Below are positions 24,804 to 34,537 of a stretch of 64,000 nucleotides of DNA, piece by piece (positions within the stretch are counted from its first letter, which is position 1; each line of letters begins with the position of its first letter). Source of the stretch: Alistipes sp. GTDB lineage: Bacteria > Bacteroidota > Bacteroidia > Bacteroidales > Rikenellaceae. Location: NCBI GenBank assembly GCA_017520545.1, contig JAFXFM010000004.1, forward strand, positions 62,001-126,000. Reading direction: 5' to 3'. The notes under the pieces were generated by a model, which was given only the letters and a program-made list of their open reading frames with translations, was not told the origin of the DNA and made no database searches. The translations under genes and the position numbers were made by a program.

Positions 24804-26540
24804 ATGAAACGATTTTTACTTTCAGTCGTTCTTGCAACGACCTTGGCACTTACATCGTGCCAATTTGATGACTCCGACATTTGGGGTAAACTTGATGAGT
24901 ATGGTCAGTCGATTAAAGACCACGAACAGCGTATTTCTGCCCTCGAAGAGTTGTGCAAGCAGATGAACACCAACATCGAAGCATTGCAGACTCTTGTCAA
25001 TGCGCTCGAAAAGCGTGACTATGTAACCAATGTTTCGGAGGTGCGTAGCAATGGCGAGGTTATAGGCTACACTATCTCGTTTGCTTATAGCGACACCATT
25101 ACAATCTACCACGGACAAGACGGTAAAGACGGAGCGAATGGTACTGACGGCAAAGATGGTTACACTCCGCAAATTGGTGTAATGAAGGACACTGACGGCA
25201 TCTACTATTGGACTCTCGATGGAGAATGGTTGCTCGATGCAAAGGGTAACAAAATTAAGGCGGTCGGTACTGATGGCGCAGACGGTAAAGATGGACAAGA
25301 CGGCACTAATGGTAGTGACGGACAAGATGGTCAAGACGGAACAAACGGAACTGATGGCAAAGATGGCATCACTCCGCAACTCAAAATCGAAAATGACTAT
25401 TGGTATGTGTCGTACGACAATGGCGCAACTTGGGTACAACTTGGCAAGGCAACGGGCGAAGATGGAAAAGACGGCCAAGATGGTAATGATGGCGCAGACG
25501 GTAGCGATGGTGCTGATGGCGAAGACGGAGATAGTATCTTCAAGAGTGTAACCCAAGACGATGAGTATGTCTATTTCAACTTGGCGGACGGCACAATGAT
25601 TACTCTACCAAAGCACGATAAGGAGAATATCCAATTTGAGGACTTGCAAGTAAAAGCAATCTGCTGTAAGAAATGGGATACCAACAATGATGGTGAACTT
25701 TCGTATGCTGAGGCAGCAGCGGTAGAAACTATTGGAACAGTGTTCAAAGGTAATGCTAATATCACAGCTTTTACAGAGTTTGTATATTTCACAAGCGTTT
25801 CAGAAGTTCCAAATGGTGCTTTTTCTAACTGCTCCAATCTATGGAAAATAAAGTTGCCACAAAATTTATTGTATATTAGGGCAGCGGCATTTGATGAATG
25901 TAAAAACCTAAATGTATATTGTGATGCTATTGTCCCGACTGTTATTGAAGACAATGCCTTTCTAAAAGACTATCTTTCTATTTATGTAGATAAAGATTTA
26001 GTTGATACATACAAGGCAAAATGGACTAACTACAAGACTTGTATAACATATATTGGAGGTTCAAGACCTATTATGGTCGGAGAACTTATTACCATAGGCA
26101 ATTCTAAGGGCGTAGTTTTCCACAATGGTGATTGTATAAAACTCGTATCAGTAGAGAGTTCTATCGCACAGTGGAGTACGGTAAAAGGGAAAATAGAAAC
26201 TACTGATATGAATAGCGGTTATAACAATACTGCAGTTGTTAAATCAATATCAAATTGGGAAACAAAATATCCTGCTTTCAAATGGTGCGCTGATTACGGG
26301 GAAAATTGGTATCTTCCTGCAATAGTTGAATTAAGGGAAATTTACAACCAAAGAAATATCATAAATACCACTTTAAGTGATAATGGTTATACAACTTTTG
26401 ATTCAGAGATGGGTGCAAAACCCTATTGGTCATCCACAGAGGACAATGATCATGCCTATTACAAAATGTTCTATAATTCCAATGAATCTACAGGTAGTAA
26501 GACTATAGAATATCGTGTGCTTGCAGTTTATGCGTTTTAA
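24804..26540 (+). CDS. collagen-like mosaic lipoprotein
   Basis: This is a 578-residue surface-type lipoprotein (lipobox LTSC, Cys19). The order is a coiled-coil start with a DUF4988-like segment; three Gly-x-Asp collagen-like stretches (about 104-119, 155-188 and 218-242) separated by DUF4988-type repeats ending in YDNGATW and YWTLDGEW; a short EF-hand-like DTNNDGELSYAEA (about 292-304); a BspA-type leucine-rich region (about 315-400); and a C-terminal Lcl/DUF1566 domain (about 430-578, with WYLPAIVELREIY and YWSSTE). The DNA is clearly AT-richer from about 25.65 kb on, which suggests that the C-terminal modules have another origin. It is probably involved in surface binding. Confidence 0.85.
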   Translation: MKRFLLSVVLATTLALTSCQFDDSDIWGKLDEYGQSIKDHEQRISALEELCKQMNTNIEALQTLVNALEKRDYVTNVSEVRSNGEVIGYTISFAYSDTITIYHGQDGKDGANGTDGKDGYTPQIGVMKDTDGIYYWTLDGEWLLDAKGNKIKAVGTDGADGKDGQDGTNGSDGQDGQDGTNGTDGKDGITPQLKIENDYWYVSYDNGATWVQLGKATGEDGKDGQDGNDGADGSDGADGEDGDSIFKSVTQDDEYVYFNLADGTMITLPKHDKENIQFEDLQVKAICCKKWDTNNDGELSYAEAAAVETIGTVFKGNANITAFTEFVYFTSVSEVPNGAFSNCSNLWKIKLPQNLLYIRAAAFDECKNLNVYCDAIVPTVIEDNAFLKDYLSIYVDKDLVDTYKAKWTNYKTCITYIGGSRPIMVGELITIGNSKGVVFHNGDCIKLVSVESSIAQWSTVKGKIETTDMNSGYNNTAVVKSISNWETKYPAFKWCADYGENWYLPAIVELREIYNQRNIINTTLSDNGYTTFDSEMGAKPYWSSTEDNDHAYYKMFYNSNESTGSKTIEYRVLAVYAF

Positions 26541-26598
26541 TTACCATGGTGTGAATAGGTTGGCTGTCTAACTATCGCCAACCTTAAAAAGAATAGAT

Positions 26599-26871
26599 AT
26601 GGATACAGCAACACTCACACACATTAGATTTCGTGAAGAGGATTCGCACATAGTATGTTGTGCAGATATGATTATAAATGGCAAAATCGACAATCCAATA
26701 AAGGTGGAGATAACACACCCAAATAAAGAGAATTGGTTTGCATATTGCCATCAAACTAACAAGTCTTATGATTTGAATATAGAAGGACGAAATTCTATAC
26801 TCGATTTACAAAATGGTGATGTGGTGGAGATTTTCTGTTCTGCATCTCCACAGGCAACTTTTAGTAGATAA
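26599..26871 (+). CDS. small hypothetical protein
   Basis: This 90-residue protein (starting MDTATLTHIRFREED) has no signal peptide or membrane segment and is predicted to be beta-rich with several Cys. I do not recognise it. It lies 58 bases after the collagen-like lipoprotein and 3 bases before a small membrane protein, in the AT-rich island, so the three are probably one transcription unit. Confidence 0.6.
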   Translation: MDTATLTHIRFREEDSHIVCCADMIINGKIDNPIKVEITHPNKENWFAYCHQTNKSYDLNIEGRNSILDLQNGDVVEIFCSASPQATFSR

Positions 26872-26874
26872 ACA

Positions 26875-27084
26875 ATGAAGATTAAAGATTGGTTTGGTTT
26901 AATAAAGGATAATAAAGCGTATCTAATATCGGCAATCGTAGGAGTTGTCCTATTGGCGGTTGGAGGAGTATGTTTTACAATCCTAATAGGTAAGATTCTA
27001 TTTTTTGTAGGATTAGCATCTTCTATCCTTTCTATCATCTTGGGACTACGCAACAAGAGTTTAGAGTGGGAAGAATTTGAATGA
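26875..27084 (+). CDS. small membrane protein, two helices
   Basis: This 69-residue protein has a short amphipathic start and two membrane helices (about 16-38 and 39-58), then a charged tail ending EWEEFE. It follows the 90-residue gene after 3 bases and is followed by a terminator. It resembles small DUF-type membrane proteins, but I cannot assign it to a family. Confidence 0.6.
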   Translation: MKIKDWFGLIKDNKAYLISAIVGVVLLAVGGVCFTILIGKILFFVGLASSILSIILGLRNKSLEWEEFE

Positions 27085-27106
27085 TAAAGTCAAATTGTAT
27101 TTTGGG

Positions 27107-27137
27107 CGACTTCACAAAATTGTGAGGTCGTTTTTTT
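27107..27137 (+). terminator. terminator of the AT-rich island operon
   Basis: CGACTTCACAA pairs with TTGTGAGGTCG (one G-U) around a 2-base loop, followed by seven T. Confidence 0.85.
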
Positions 27138-27203
27138 AATGTCATTCAGGCACTATTTTTGAATTATTTTCGGTGGAAATTTGGAAGTATCGTTTTTTTA
27201 CCA

Positions 27204-27211
27204 TACCTTTG
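27204..27211 (+). promoter_or_regulatory. -7 promoter box of the initiator tRNA
   Basis: TACCTTTG matches TAnnTTTG, 43 bases before the mature 5' end of tRNA-fMet. Confidence 0.6.
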
Positions 27212-27254
27212 CACTCACAAAACACAGGAACTCCATTTTAGAGCAAAGATACAT

Positions 27255-27328
27255 CGCGGGGTGGAGCAGCTGGTTAGCTTGCCGGGCTCATAACCCGGAG
27301 GTCGGAGGTTCGAGTCCTCCTCCCGCAA
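27255..27328 (+). tRNA. initiator tRNA-fMet (CAT)
   Basis: The cloverleaf is complete: acceptor CGCGGGG/TCCCGCA, anticodon loop CTCATAA and T arm GGAGG-TTCGAGT-CCTCC. Two hallmarks show it is the initiator: the C1-A72 mismatch at the end of the acceptor stem and three G-C pairs (GGG/CCC) next to the anticodon loop. The CCA end is not encoded (CTA follows the A73 discriminator). Confidence 0.97.
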
Positions 27329-27332
27329 CTAA

Positions 27333-27362
27333 ACGAGAATAGATTGGTCTATTCTCGTTTTT
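27333..27362 (+). terminator. terminator after tRNA-fMet
   Basis: ACGAGAATAGA pairs with TCTATTCTCGT around TTGG, followed by T residues. Confidence 0.9.
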
Positions 27363-27394
27363 TGTTGCGATAATTGTGTTACCTATCCCCCAAA

Positions 27395-27414
27395 CCCCCT
27401 TTCTGTAAAGGGGG
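27395..27414. repeat. C/G-rich hairpin in the tRNA-rpsO spacer
   Basis: CCCCCTTT and AAAGGGGG form a perfect 8-bp stem with a 4-base loop. Its flanks (CCCCCAAACCCCC) resemble the hairpin at 15579. It lacks a T run, so its role is unclear. The rest of the spacer up to 27506 shows no gene. Confidence 0.5.
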
Positions 27415-27506
27415 CTTAATATTGCAACAGCCACACCACTCTCTACCTACCCCACGAGCCCACCTATTAACTAAAAGTTAATGGGCAACGAAATAATTTT
27501 GCATTT

Positions 27507-27530
27507 TGCATTTTTAATTCTGAATTTTTT
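27507..27530. repeat. heptamer tract, TTTTGCA and TTTTTAA classes
   Basis: TTTTGCA TTTTGCA TTTTTAA TTCTGAA runs into the rpsO promoter. The first class is the reverse complement of the AAAATGC units at 734. The TTTG inside the first unit stands 21 bases before the -7 box and could serve as a -33 element. Confidence 0.75.
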
Positions 27531-27532
27531 AT

Positions 27533-27540
27533 TACCTTTG
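27533..27540 (+). promoter_or_regulatory. -7 promoter box of rpsO
   Basis: TACCTTTG matches TAnnTTTG and leaves a leader of nearly 80 bases before rpsO, room enough for S15 autoregulation, although I see no defined motif. Confidence 0.6.
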
Positions 27541-27624
27541 CACCGCTTTGGCGTGATTCGCATGTAAGGAGAATGCGTCCGAAGTATTAACTATTAAATA
27601 ACTTAATTTTAATTTTTTACTATT

Positions 27625-27897
27625 ATGGCTTATTTAACAGCAGAGAAAAAGCAAGAGCTTTTCGGTCAGTACGGCAAGTCTAACACCGATACAGGTTCTC
27701 CAGAGAGCCAGATCGCGTTGTTCTCGTACCGTATCAGCCACCTTACAGAGCACCTCAAGAACAACCGTCACGACTTCGGCACTCAGCGTGCGATGTTGAA
27801 GATGATCGGTAAGCGCCGTCAGTTGTTGGAGTACTTGAAGGAGGTAGATATCGAGCGTTATCGTGCTATCGTTAAGGCTTTGAACCTCCGTAAGTAA
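27625..27897 (+). CDS. rpsO: 30S ribosomal protein S15
   Basis: S15 binds the central domain of 16S rRNA and bridges to the large subunit. The 90-residue protein shows the family signature DTGSPESQIALFSYRISHL and the C-terminal RRQLLEYLK segment. It is followed by pnp, the usual rpsO-pnp neighbourhood, with a weak hairpin between them that may reduce read-through. Confidence 0.97.
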   Translation: MAYLTAEKKQELFGQYGKSNTDTGSPESQIALFSYRISHLTEHLKNNRHDFGTQRAMLKMIGKRRQLLEYLKEVDIERYRAIVKALNLRK

Positions 27898-27914
27898 GAG
27901 GTTAAACAGAATGG

Positions 27915-27950
27915 GGCAACTCGTTTTTTCGGAGTTGCCTTCATTTTGTT
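27915..27950 (+). terminator. weak terminator or attenuator between rpsO and pnp
   Basis: GGCAACTC and GAGTTGCC form an 8-bp stem with a T-rich loop, followed by an interrupted T stretch. It could be a leaky terminator or a processing site. Confidence 0.6.
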
Positions 27951-28003
27951 TTTTGATGTGATGATGAAGAAAAGAGAAATTTATTATTTGGACGAATAAA
28001 ATT

Positions 28004-30250
28004 ATGGAAGAAAAGAAGTTGTACAATGCTGTACAGAAGTTTATCCCGCTGGAAGGAGGACGCGAGATAATGATTGAGACCGGAAAGTTGGCAAAGCAGG
28101 CCGACGGTTCGGTTGTAGTTAAGCAGGGCGATACGATGTTGCTCGCAACGGTAGTGGCTGCCAAAGATGCAAAAGAGGGTACCGACTTTATGCCTTTGCA
28201 GGTCGAGTACAAGGAGAAGTTCGCTGCCGTAGGTCGCATACCTGGTGGTTTTATGAAGCGTGAGGGCAAGGCTGGTGATAACGAGATTCTCGTTGCCCGT
28301 CTTATCGACCGTGCGCTCCGCCCACTCTTCCCTGCCGATTATCACGCAGAGGTTTATGTTACCGTAAACCTTATCTCGGCGGACAAGGATATTCAGGCTG
28401 ACGCCTTGGCAGGTTTGGCCGCTTCGGCTGCACTCGCAGTGTCGGACATTCCGTTCGGCGGTCCAATCTCGGAGGTGCGCGTTGCACGTATCAACGGTGA
28501 GTATTGTATCAACCCAACATTCTCGCAGATGAAGGATGTAGACCTCGACATTATGGTCGCAGGTACTATCGACAATATCTTGATGGTCGAGGGTGAGATG
28601 AAGGAGGTTAGCGAGGAGGTTATGCTCGGCGCTATCAAGTACGCTCACGAGGCTATCAAGGGACACTGTGCTGCACAGATCGAGTTGATGAAGGAGCTCG
28701 GCAAAGACGTAAAGCGCGAGTATTGCCACGAGACTAACGACGAGGAGTTGCGTCAGACCATTATCTCGGAGTTGTACGACAAGGCGTACGCTATCGCTAC
28801 AAGTGGCACAATGAAGCACGAGCGTTCGGAGGCTTTCGAGGCTTTGGAGGCTGAGTTCGCATCGCGCTACACCGAGGAGGAGTTGGAGGAGAAGGCTCCG
28901 CTTATCCACAAGTACTTCCACGATGATGTACAGAAGATGGCTATGCGTAATATGATTCTCGATGAGGGTAAGCGTCTTGACGGACGTCGTACCGACGAGA
29001 TTCGTCCTATCTGGTGCGAGGTAGACTACCTCCCTTGCGCACACGGTTCGGCAATCTTCACCCGTGGTGAGACACAGTCGCTCTCGACTGTAACCCTCGG
29101 TACCAAGTTGGACGAGAAGCAGCACGACGAGGTGTTGTTCCAGGGTTCGGATCAGTTCGTACTCCACTACAACTTCCCTCCATTCTCGACCGGTGAGGCA
29201 AAGGCTTCGCGTGGCGTTAGCCGTCGTGAGGTAGGCCACGGCCACCTTGCTTGGCGCGCATTGAAACCTATGGTTCCTGTTGGCGAGGATAATCCATACG
29301 CAGTACGCGTAGTATCGGATATTCTCGAATCGAACGGTTCGTCGTCTATGGCTACCGTTTGTGCGGGCTGTATGGCGTTGATGGACGCAGGTGTTAAGTT
29401 GAAGAAGCCTGTTTCGGGTATCGCAATGGGTCTTATCTCGGATTCGGCAACAGGTCGTTGGGCAGTATTGTCGGATATCTTGGGTGATGAGGACCACTTG
29501 GGCGATATGGACTTCAAGGTAACAGGTACTCGCGACGGTATCACTGCAACACAGATGGATATCAAGGTTGATGGCCTTTCATACGAGGTATTGGCACAGG
29601 CATTGGAGCAGGCACGCGTAGGTCGTTTGCACATTCTCGATAAGATTACCGAGTGTATCGCCGAGCCACGTGAGGATTACAAGCCATTCGTGCCACGCAT
29701 CGAGCAGATTGTTATCGACAAGGACTTCATCGGCGCTGTTATCGGTCCTGGCGGCAAGGTTATTCAGGATATTCAGAAGACCACCGGCACTACTATCACT
29801 ATCACCGAGACCGAGACTTCGGGATTGGTTGATGTATTCGGACCGGACAAGGAGTCGATTGATGCTGCCTTGGCTCGCATCAAGGGCATCGTAGCCGTAC
29901 CTGAGGTTGGCGAGGAGTACCACGGAACTATCAAGTCGATTGTAGACTTCGGTGCTTTCGTTGAGATTCTCCCTGGTAAGGAGGCGTTGCTCCACATCTC
30001 GGAGATCGACTACAAGCGTTTCGAGACTATGGCAGAGACCGGTTTGAAGGAGGGTGATGAGATTGACGTTAAGTTGATCGGCATCGACCAGAAGACCAAC
30101 AAGTTGCGTCTTTCGCACAAGGCACTTCTTCCTAAGCCGGAGGGTTGGGTAGAGCCTGAGCGTAAGCCACGCGCACCACGCGGAGACAAGGAGCGCGGAG
30201 ATAAGGAGCGCGGAGAGCGTCGCCCACGCCGCGATCACCACAAGGAGTAA
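28004..30250 (+). CDS. pnp: polyribonucleotide nucleotidyltransferase
   Basis: PNPase degrades RNA from the 3' end with phosphate. The 748-residue protein has two RNase PH domains (about 10-235 and 320-540), a KH domain (about 555-620, [14 protein letters not shown]) and an S1 domain (about 625-695, [18 protein letters not shown]), followed by a short Lys/Arg/Glu tail. The codons are strongly biased, as expected for a highly expressed gene. A good terminator lies 20 bases downstream. Confidence 0.98.
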   Translation: MEEKKLYNAVQKFIPLEGGREIMIETGKLAKQADGSVVVKQGDTMLLATVVAAKDAKEGTDFMPLQVEYKEKFAAVGRIPGGFMKREGKAGDNEILVARLIDRALRPLFPADYHAEVYVTVNLISADKDIQADALAGLAASAALAVSDIPFGGPISEVRVARINGEYCINPTFSQMKDVDLDIMVAGTIDNILMVEGEMKEVSEEVMLGAIKYAHEAIKGHCAAQIELMKELGKDVKREYCHETNDEELRQTIISELYDKAYAIATSGTMKHERSEAFEALEAEFASRYTEEELEEKAPLIHKYFHDDVQKMAMRNMILDEGKRLDGRRTDEIRPIWCEVDYLPCAHGSAIFTRGETQSLSTVTLGTKLDEKQHDEVLFQGSDQFVLHYNFPPFSTGEAKASRGVSRREVGHGHLAWRALKPMVPVGEDNPYAVRVVSDILESNGSSSMATVCAGCMALMDAGVKLKKPVSGIAMGLISDSATGRWAVLSDILGDEDHLGDMDFKVTGTRDGITATQMDIKVDGLSYEVLAQALEQARVGRLHILDKITECIAEPREDYKPFVPRIEQIVIDKDFIGAVIGPGGKVIQDIQKTTGTTITITETETSGLVDVFGPDKESIDAALARIKGIVAVPEVGEEYHGTIKSIVDFGAFVEILPGKEALLHISEIDYKRFETMAETGLKEGDEIDVKLIGIDQKTNKLRLSHKALLPKPEGWVEPERKPRAPRGDKERGDKERGERRPRRDHHKE

Positions 30251-30270
30251 TCAGATATTCCAGATACGAA

Positions 30271-30301
30271 AAACGGAGCAGACAACTGCTCCGTTTTTTT
30301 T
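30271..30301 (+). terminator. terminator of pnp
   Basis: AAACGGAGCAG pairs with CTGCTCCGTTT around ACAA, followed by a T run. Confidence 0.92.
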
Positions 30302-30332
30302 GTTGCGTATTGGGTTTGGGAATTTTAGAGAA

Positions 30333-30368
30333 TTAGTTTTCCGTTTTCCGCTCTCCGTTTTCCGTTCC
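30333..30368. repeat. heptamer tract, TTTTCCG units, inside a coding 3' end
   Basis: TTTTCCG TTTTCCG CTCTCCG TTTTCCG forms the last codons and the stop codon of the minus-strand hydrolase. The unit is the reverse complement of AAAACGG at 11018. Confidence 0.85.
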
Positions 30369-31157
30369 AACGAAGTCGAGCAACGCTGCGGCGCACGCCT
30401 TCGACTCCTCGATAAAGCCCATATGTCCCGAATTTTCGAGCCAAACGACCTTCGCCTCGGGGTGCTCGACAACCATCTTCTCGGCAATTTCGGGCGTGAT
30501 ATAGCCGTCCTTGCGACCAAGAATAAATAGTATTGGTTTACCGAGATTGTGGAGCATCTCGCTCTGCGCCTTGCGTTCTATCATACCATTCAACAATGCC
30601 ACAATTCCTGCATCCTCGGTAAGGTATATCGTCTGCTGCAAATCTTCGATTTCGGTGCGAAAGCGGTTGCGATTTTCAACAGCAAAGCCCGCCTCGGGTG
30701 CCGTGTGCGCCAGCAACTCTTTCTTACCCGACTTGACGAGCGAAATTTCGCGCTGGCGATTTCGCTTCTTCTCGTCGCTGTCGGCATAGGGCGTCGAATG
30801 GAGTAACACCACCGCATCGGTGCGATTGGGATGTCGCTCTGCAAATGCGAGAGCCACATATCCACCCATTGAATGTCCCACTACGGTCGCGCTTTTAATG
30901 TCGAGTTTGTCGAGTGCCGCCGCGAGGGTATCGGCGAGATAATCCATCGTGTGTATATCGCCCTTAACCTCCGAAATACCGTGTCCCGGAATATCGAGCG
31001 TTATAACGCGTACATCTTTGTAGATGAGCGGAATAAATGCCTCCCACACAAGCATATTTTCGAGATATCCGTGCAGTAGCACCACTGTCTTTTCACCCGC
31101 CTCCGAATCACAAATGTGAAGAGCCGAGTCGCCTGCCATTATAAATTTTTCGACCAT
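30333..31157 (-). CDS. alpha/beta hydrolase
   Basis: This is a roughly 274-residue cytosolic alpha/beta hydrolase. The oxyanion region is [14 protein letters not shown], the nucleophile elbow GHSMGG supplies Ser, the acid is in the LGRKDGY segment, and the catalytic His is in ENSGHMGF. I chose ATG 31157 (MVEKFIMAG) because the upstream extension is AT-rich and unlike the family. The last residues (ENGERKTEN) are encoded by a heptamer repeat, so the natural C-terminus was probably replaced. It is divergent from dapF; the substrate is unknown. Confidence 0.88.
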   Translation of the reverse strand: MVEKFIMAGDSALHICDSEAGEKTVVLLHGYLENMLVWEAFIPLIYKDVRVITLDIPGHGISEVKGDIHTMDYLADTLAAALDKLDIKSATVVGHSMGGYVALAFAERHPNRTDAVVLLHSTPYADSDEKKRNRQREISLVKSGKKELLAHTAPEAGFAVENRNRFRTEIEDLQQTIYLTEDAGIVALLNGMIERKAQSEMLHNLGKPILFILGRKDGYITPEIAEKMVVEHPEAKVVWLENSGHMGFIEESKACAAALLDFVGTENGERKTEN

Positions 31158-31244
31158 TTTTACGCTTTTTGCAATTTTACTGCGTAAAAATATGGAAAAT
31201 TCTTCAAATTTTACTATTTTTGAACGATTATACTCTGAAATAGA

Positions 31245-32186
31245 ATGAAATTTGACTACATAAAATGCCACGGCTCGGGAAATGAGTTCGTTATGGTTGA
31301 TGGCGTAAAATTCGATTTAAGCGGTATCGACCTCGCCGAATTTGCCCGTTTCATCTGCAATCGAGAGCACTCTCTCGGTGCCGATGGCGTGCTGCTTTTG
31401 GTCAAGAATAATGAAATGTTCGGTATGCGAATGTTCAACCCCGACGGCTCGGAGGCGGAGATGTGCGGCAACGGCATTCGATGCGTAGCACGCCTGGCAG
31501 AGGAGTATGTCGGAGAGCGCCGGTTCTATATGTTCTCGGGCGAAAACACCTATGGCATTGAACGTGCCGAGGATATATACCCCGCGATTCCAACCTATGG
31601 CGTCGATTTGGAGGTTTGCCTTGCAAGCGACGATTTCGGCTTTGCCAAAGGTGCCGAGCAGTTCGTGTCGCAGCCTATCGAGCGATTGGACAAAAATCTG
31701 CGTTGGACTGCGATAAATGTGGGCAATCCGCATATCGTTGCCGAGGTCGAGGAGATTGATTACGACCTCCTCACTCATCTTGGCAATCGAGTTTTGGAGT
31801 TGCACGAGGAGTTCCCGAAGGGCATAAACGTATCGCTTGTTAAGGTTCTTGGCAAGAATCGCATATTTGTTGCAACCTACGAGCGAGGTGCCGGTATAAC
31901 CGCCTCGTGCGGTACAGCGATGACTTCGAGTGCTACGGCTATGGCTCTCAATCGCCGTTGCGACTACGAGGCGACTATCGAGGTGGAGAACAGAGGTGGT
32001 GCAGTGCGTTGCATCTGCCACAAAGAGAGTGGTTTACACACACAACTCATCGGAAACGCCTCCTACATTTCGTATGGCGAAGTGGTTGCCGAAGATGGAG
32101 GTTTCGCCAGCGTAGAATTGGGCAAATTCGATAAAGAGATAGAACTCTACAACAATTTTTTAAGGCTGAAAAAGGGGCATAAATAG
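31245..32186 (+). CDS. dapF: diaminopimelate epimerase
   Basis: DapF converts LL- to meso-diaminopimelate for lysine and peptidoglycan synthesis without a cofactor. Both catalytic Cys motifs are present: EMCGNGIRC and [10 protein letters not shown] after YERGAG. At 313 residues the protein is somewhat longer than typical. The GTG start of the downstream tamL-like gene overlaps its TAG stop by one base, so the two are coupled. Confidence 0.95.
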   Translation: MKFDYIKCHGSGNEFVMVDGVKFDLSGIDLAEFARFICNREHSLGADGVLLLVKNNEMFGMRMFNPDGSEAEMCGNGIRCVARLAEEYVGERRFYMFSGENTYGIERAEDIYPAIPTYGVDLEVCLASDDFGFAKGAEQFVSQPIERLDKNLRWTAINVGNPHIVAEVEEIDYDLLTHLGNRVLELHEEFPKGINVSLVKVLGKNRIFVATYERGAGITASCGTAMTSSATAMALNRRCDYEATIEVENRGGAVRCICHKESGLHTQLIGNASYISYGEVVAEDGGFASVELGKFDKEIELYNNFLRLKKGHK

Positions 32187-34525
32187 TGCGGAAATGGCGT
32201 TACATATTGTGTAGTATCGTGCTGGGACTCACCCTCTCGGCGTGTAACGTTACACGCCTTATTCCGTCGAACGAGCACCTCTTGCAGAGGGTTAAAATCG
32301 AAGAGGACAAAGAGGCGCCTCGCAACGAGCGCATAAAAGCAGACAATGTTACAAAATATCTCCGACAAAAGCCTAACAAGCACTTCCTTGGCACCGATTT
32401 CTACGCTTGGGTCTATATGATGGCGAAGCCCGACAAGGACAATTGGTGGAACAATATGAAGCGTAAGATAGGCGAGAAGCCTGTGTTTTTCAGTGAGCGC
32501 GACACGGAGCGTTCTGTCGATAATTTGAAGTTGTATCTCGAATCGTGCGGATACTACGCCTCGGACGTAACATACAAGGTCGATACCACCTCGCGTCGCA
32601 AGCGTGCCAAGGTAACCTATTCGCTTAAACAGGGCACACCATACCGCATAAGTTCTATATCGTACGACTTCCGCGACCCACTCCTCGAACCGATTGTACT
32701 CCCCGACACCATACACACATTGTTGCACAAGGGAGATATCTTCGACATATCGGTTTTGGACGCGGAGCGCGACCGCATCGCCCTACTGCTCAAAGATAAG
32801 GGCTACTTCAACTTTACAGTGAATAACATTTCGTACGTTGCCGATACGCTCAGCGGCAATCAGACCGTAGGCGTAAAGATGATTATCAAGCAGAACCTTA
32901 CAGGTTACAACGAGCGCGGTGTGCCGATGTACGAGAACAACAAGACCTATCGCCTTCGCAATGTAACCATCATACCTCGCTACAATGCTGCGGCAGCAAA
33001 GAATAGGGAAAACTACTTTGAGAGTTTCGATTCAACCTCGTACAAGGGATTGAACGTGCTTTTCTTGGGCAAGAAGCCGAAAGTACGTCCAAAAATTTTG
33101 CGCGAGGCTGTACCGTTGTACTTCAACGACACATACAACTACACCAAAACAAACAACACCTACGCCAATTTGATGGCTATGGGCTACTTCAAGAGCGCCC
33201 GAATAGATTTCCAAGAGGTTCCAAATGGCACGCAGCAGATTGCAAAAAACACCTCCCAAGAGGGGCTCCTCGATTGTAATATATACTGCACGCCTGCCCT
33301 GCAACAGAGTATCAAGGCGGAGTTGGAGGCCTCAACTACATCGAGTTTCTACGGCTTGACCGCCCTCATTGGTTACCAAAACCGCAACATCTTCCGCGGT
33401 GCAGAGATGCTCGAAATTACGGGTACTGCCGGATACGAGTATATGAAAGCTCCGAACTCGAAGAAGCGCCACGCTATGGAGTTTGGCATCTCGGCGAGCT
33501 TGTCGTTCCCTCGTTTCTTGTTGGCAAACTATGCCATCAGCAAAAATATCTTGGTTCCGAAGACCAAGTTCGAGATATCCTACAACTATCAGGACAGACC
33601 ATATTACCAACGAGGTCTGTCGAGCATCTCGTGGGTATACTCGTGGAAGAATCGCAAAAACTCCTCGTTCGTCGTACGCCCGATAGCTGTAAACTGGGTG
33701 AACGTTTCGTATATCAACGAGGACTACTTCAACTCGTTGCAAAACCAATATCTCAAATATAGTTTCCAATCGCAGTTAATCGTCGCGCTCTCGGGTTCGT
33801 ACGTACTGAATAAGCAATACCCTAACGCACCTAACAACTACACAACAGTTAGAGCAAACTGCGAATTGTCGGGCAACCTTCTGAATGGTTTGGTACATCT
33901 CTTTGCAAAGCCACCAACCGACCGTAACTACTACGAATTTCTCGGCATTAGATATTCGCAATATGTTCGTGCCGATGTAAGTGCAAGCCACAAGATAATG
34001 TTTGGCAAGGTTACCGCTTTGGCAGGTCGCCTCTATGCAGGTATTGCCTACGCATACGGAAACTCCGATGCTGTGCCATTCGACCGCCTGTTCTACGCGG
34101 GAGGAAGCAACAGTATGCGTGGTTGGGCACCGCGAACACTCGGCCCGGGTGCTTCGCCTGCCCCTACAAACGTTGTCTACCCTACGCAGTTGGGTGATAT
34201 GAAATTGGAGGCTAACCTCGAATTTCGCTTCCCTATTTGGGATATGTTCCACGGTGCAGCATTCTTCGACTTGGGCAACATTTGGTATATCGGTCGCAAA
34301 GATGGCTCTTACCCCGAGAGTGCAGTATTCCGATTTAATAGTTTCTACAAGCAATTGGCTTTTAACACCGGTATAGGTCTGCGTCTTGATATCGACTTCG
34401 CAATTCTGCGACTCGATTGGGGTATCCAGCTGCATAACCCTAACAATCCTGTGGGAAAACGATGGATTCACGACTTTAAGTGGAAAAACACATCGCTCAA
34501 CTTCGGTGTTGGCTTCCCATTCTAA
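32186..34525 (+). CDS. TamL-type lipoprotein of the Omp85/TamA family
   Basis: This 779-residue outer-membrane assembly protein has an unusual lipoprotein signal (LTLSAC, Cys20), typical of the Bacteroidetes TamL branch. The N-terminal region holds POTRA-like repeats (about 40-330) and the C-terminal half is a 16-strand-type barrel, with the Omp85 motif NSMRGWAPRTLGPG near 660 and a final Phe. The start is GTG at 32186, overlapping the dapF stop; no closer ATG fits the signal peptide. dxs follows after 12 bases. The family is thought to insert or export envelope components with TamB. Confidence 0.88.
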   Translation: MRKWRYILCSIVLGLTLSACNVTRLIPSNEHLLQRVKIEEDKEAPRNERIKADNVTKYLRQKPNKHFLGTDFYAWVYMMAKPDKDNWWNNMKRKIGEKPVFFSERDTERSVDNLKLYLESCGYYASDVTYKVDTTSRRKRAKVTYSLKQGTPYRISSISYDFRDPLLEPIVLPDTIHTLLHKGDIFDISVLDAERDRIALLLKDKGYFNFTVNNISYVADTLSGNQTVGVKMIIKQNLTGYNERGVPMYENNKTYRLRNVTIIPRYNAAAAKNRENYFESFDSTSYKGLNVLFLGKKPKVRPKILREAVPLYFNDTYNYTKTNNTYANLMAMGYFKSARIDFQEVPNGTQQIAKNTSQEGLLDCNIYCTPALQQSIKAELEASTTSSFYGLTALIGYQNRNIFRGAEMLEITGTAGYEYMKAPNSKKRHAMEFGISASLSFPRFLLANYAISKNILVPKTKFEISYNYQDRPYYQRGLSSISWVYSWKNRKNSSFVVRPIAVNWVNVSYINEDYFNSLQNQYLKYSFQSQLIVALSGSYVLNKQYPNAPNNYTTVRANCELSGNLLNGLVHLFAKPPTDRNYYEFLGIRYSQYVRADVSASHKIMFGKVTALAGRLYAGIAYAYGNSDAVPFDRLFYAGGSNSMRGWAPRTLGPGASPAPTNVVYPTQLGDMKLEANLEFRFPIWDMFHGAAFFDLGNIWYIGRKDGSYPESAVFRFNSFYKQLAFNTGIGLRLDIDFAILRLDWGIQLHNPNNPVGKRWIHDFKWKNTSLNFGVGFPF

Positions 34526-34537
34526 AAATGAGAGAGT

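Noticed and set aside
24804..26540. Confirmed diversity-generating retroelement target
   Set aside because: No reverse transcriptase or template repeat is seen in the window. It is kept only as a point to check.
27255..27328. Elongator tRNA-Met or tRNA-Ile2
   Set aside because: The C1-A72 mismatch and three G-C pairs beside the anticodon loop are initiator features.
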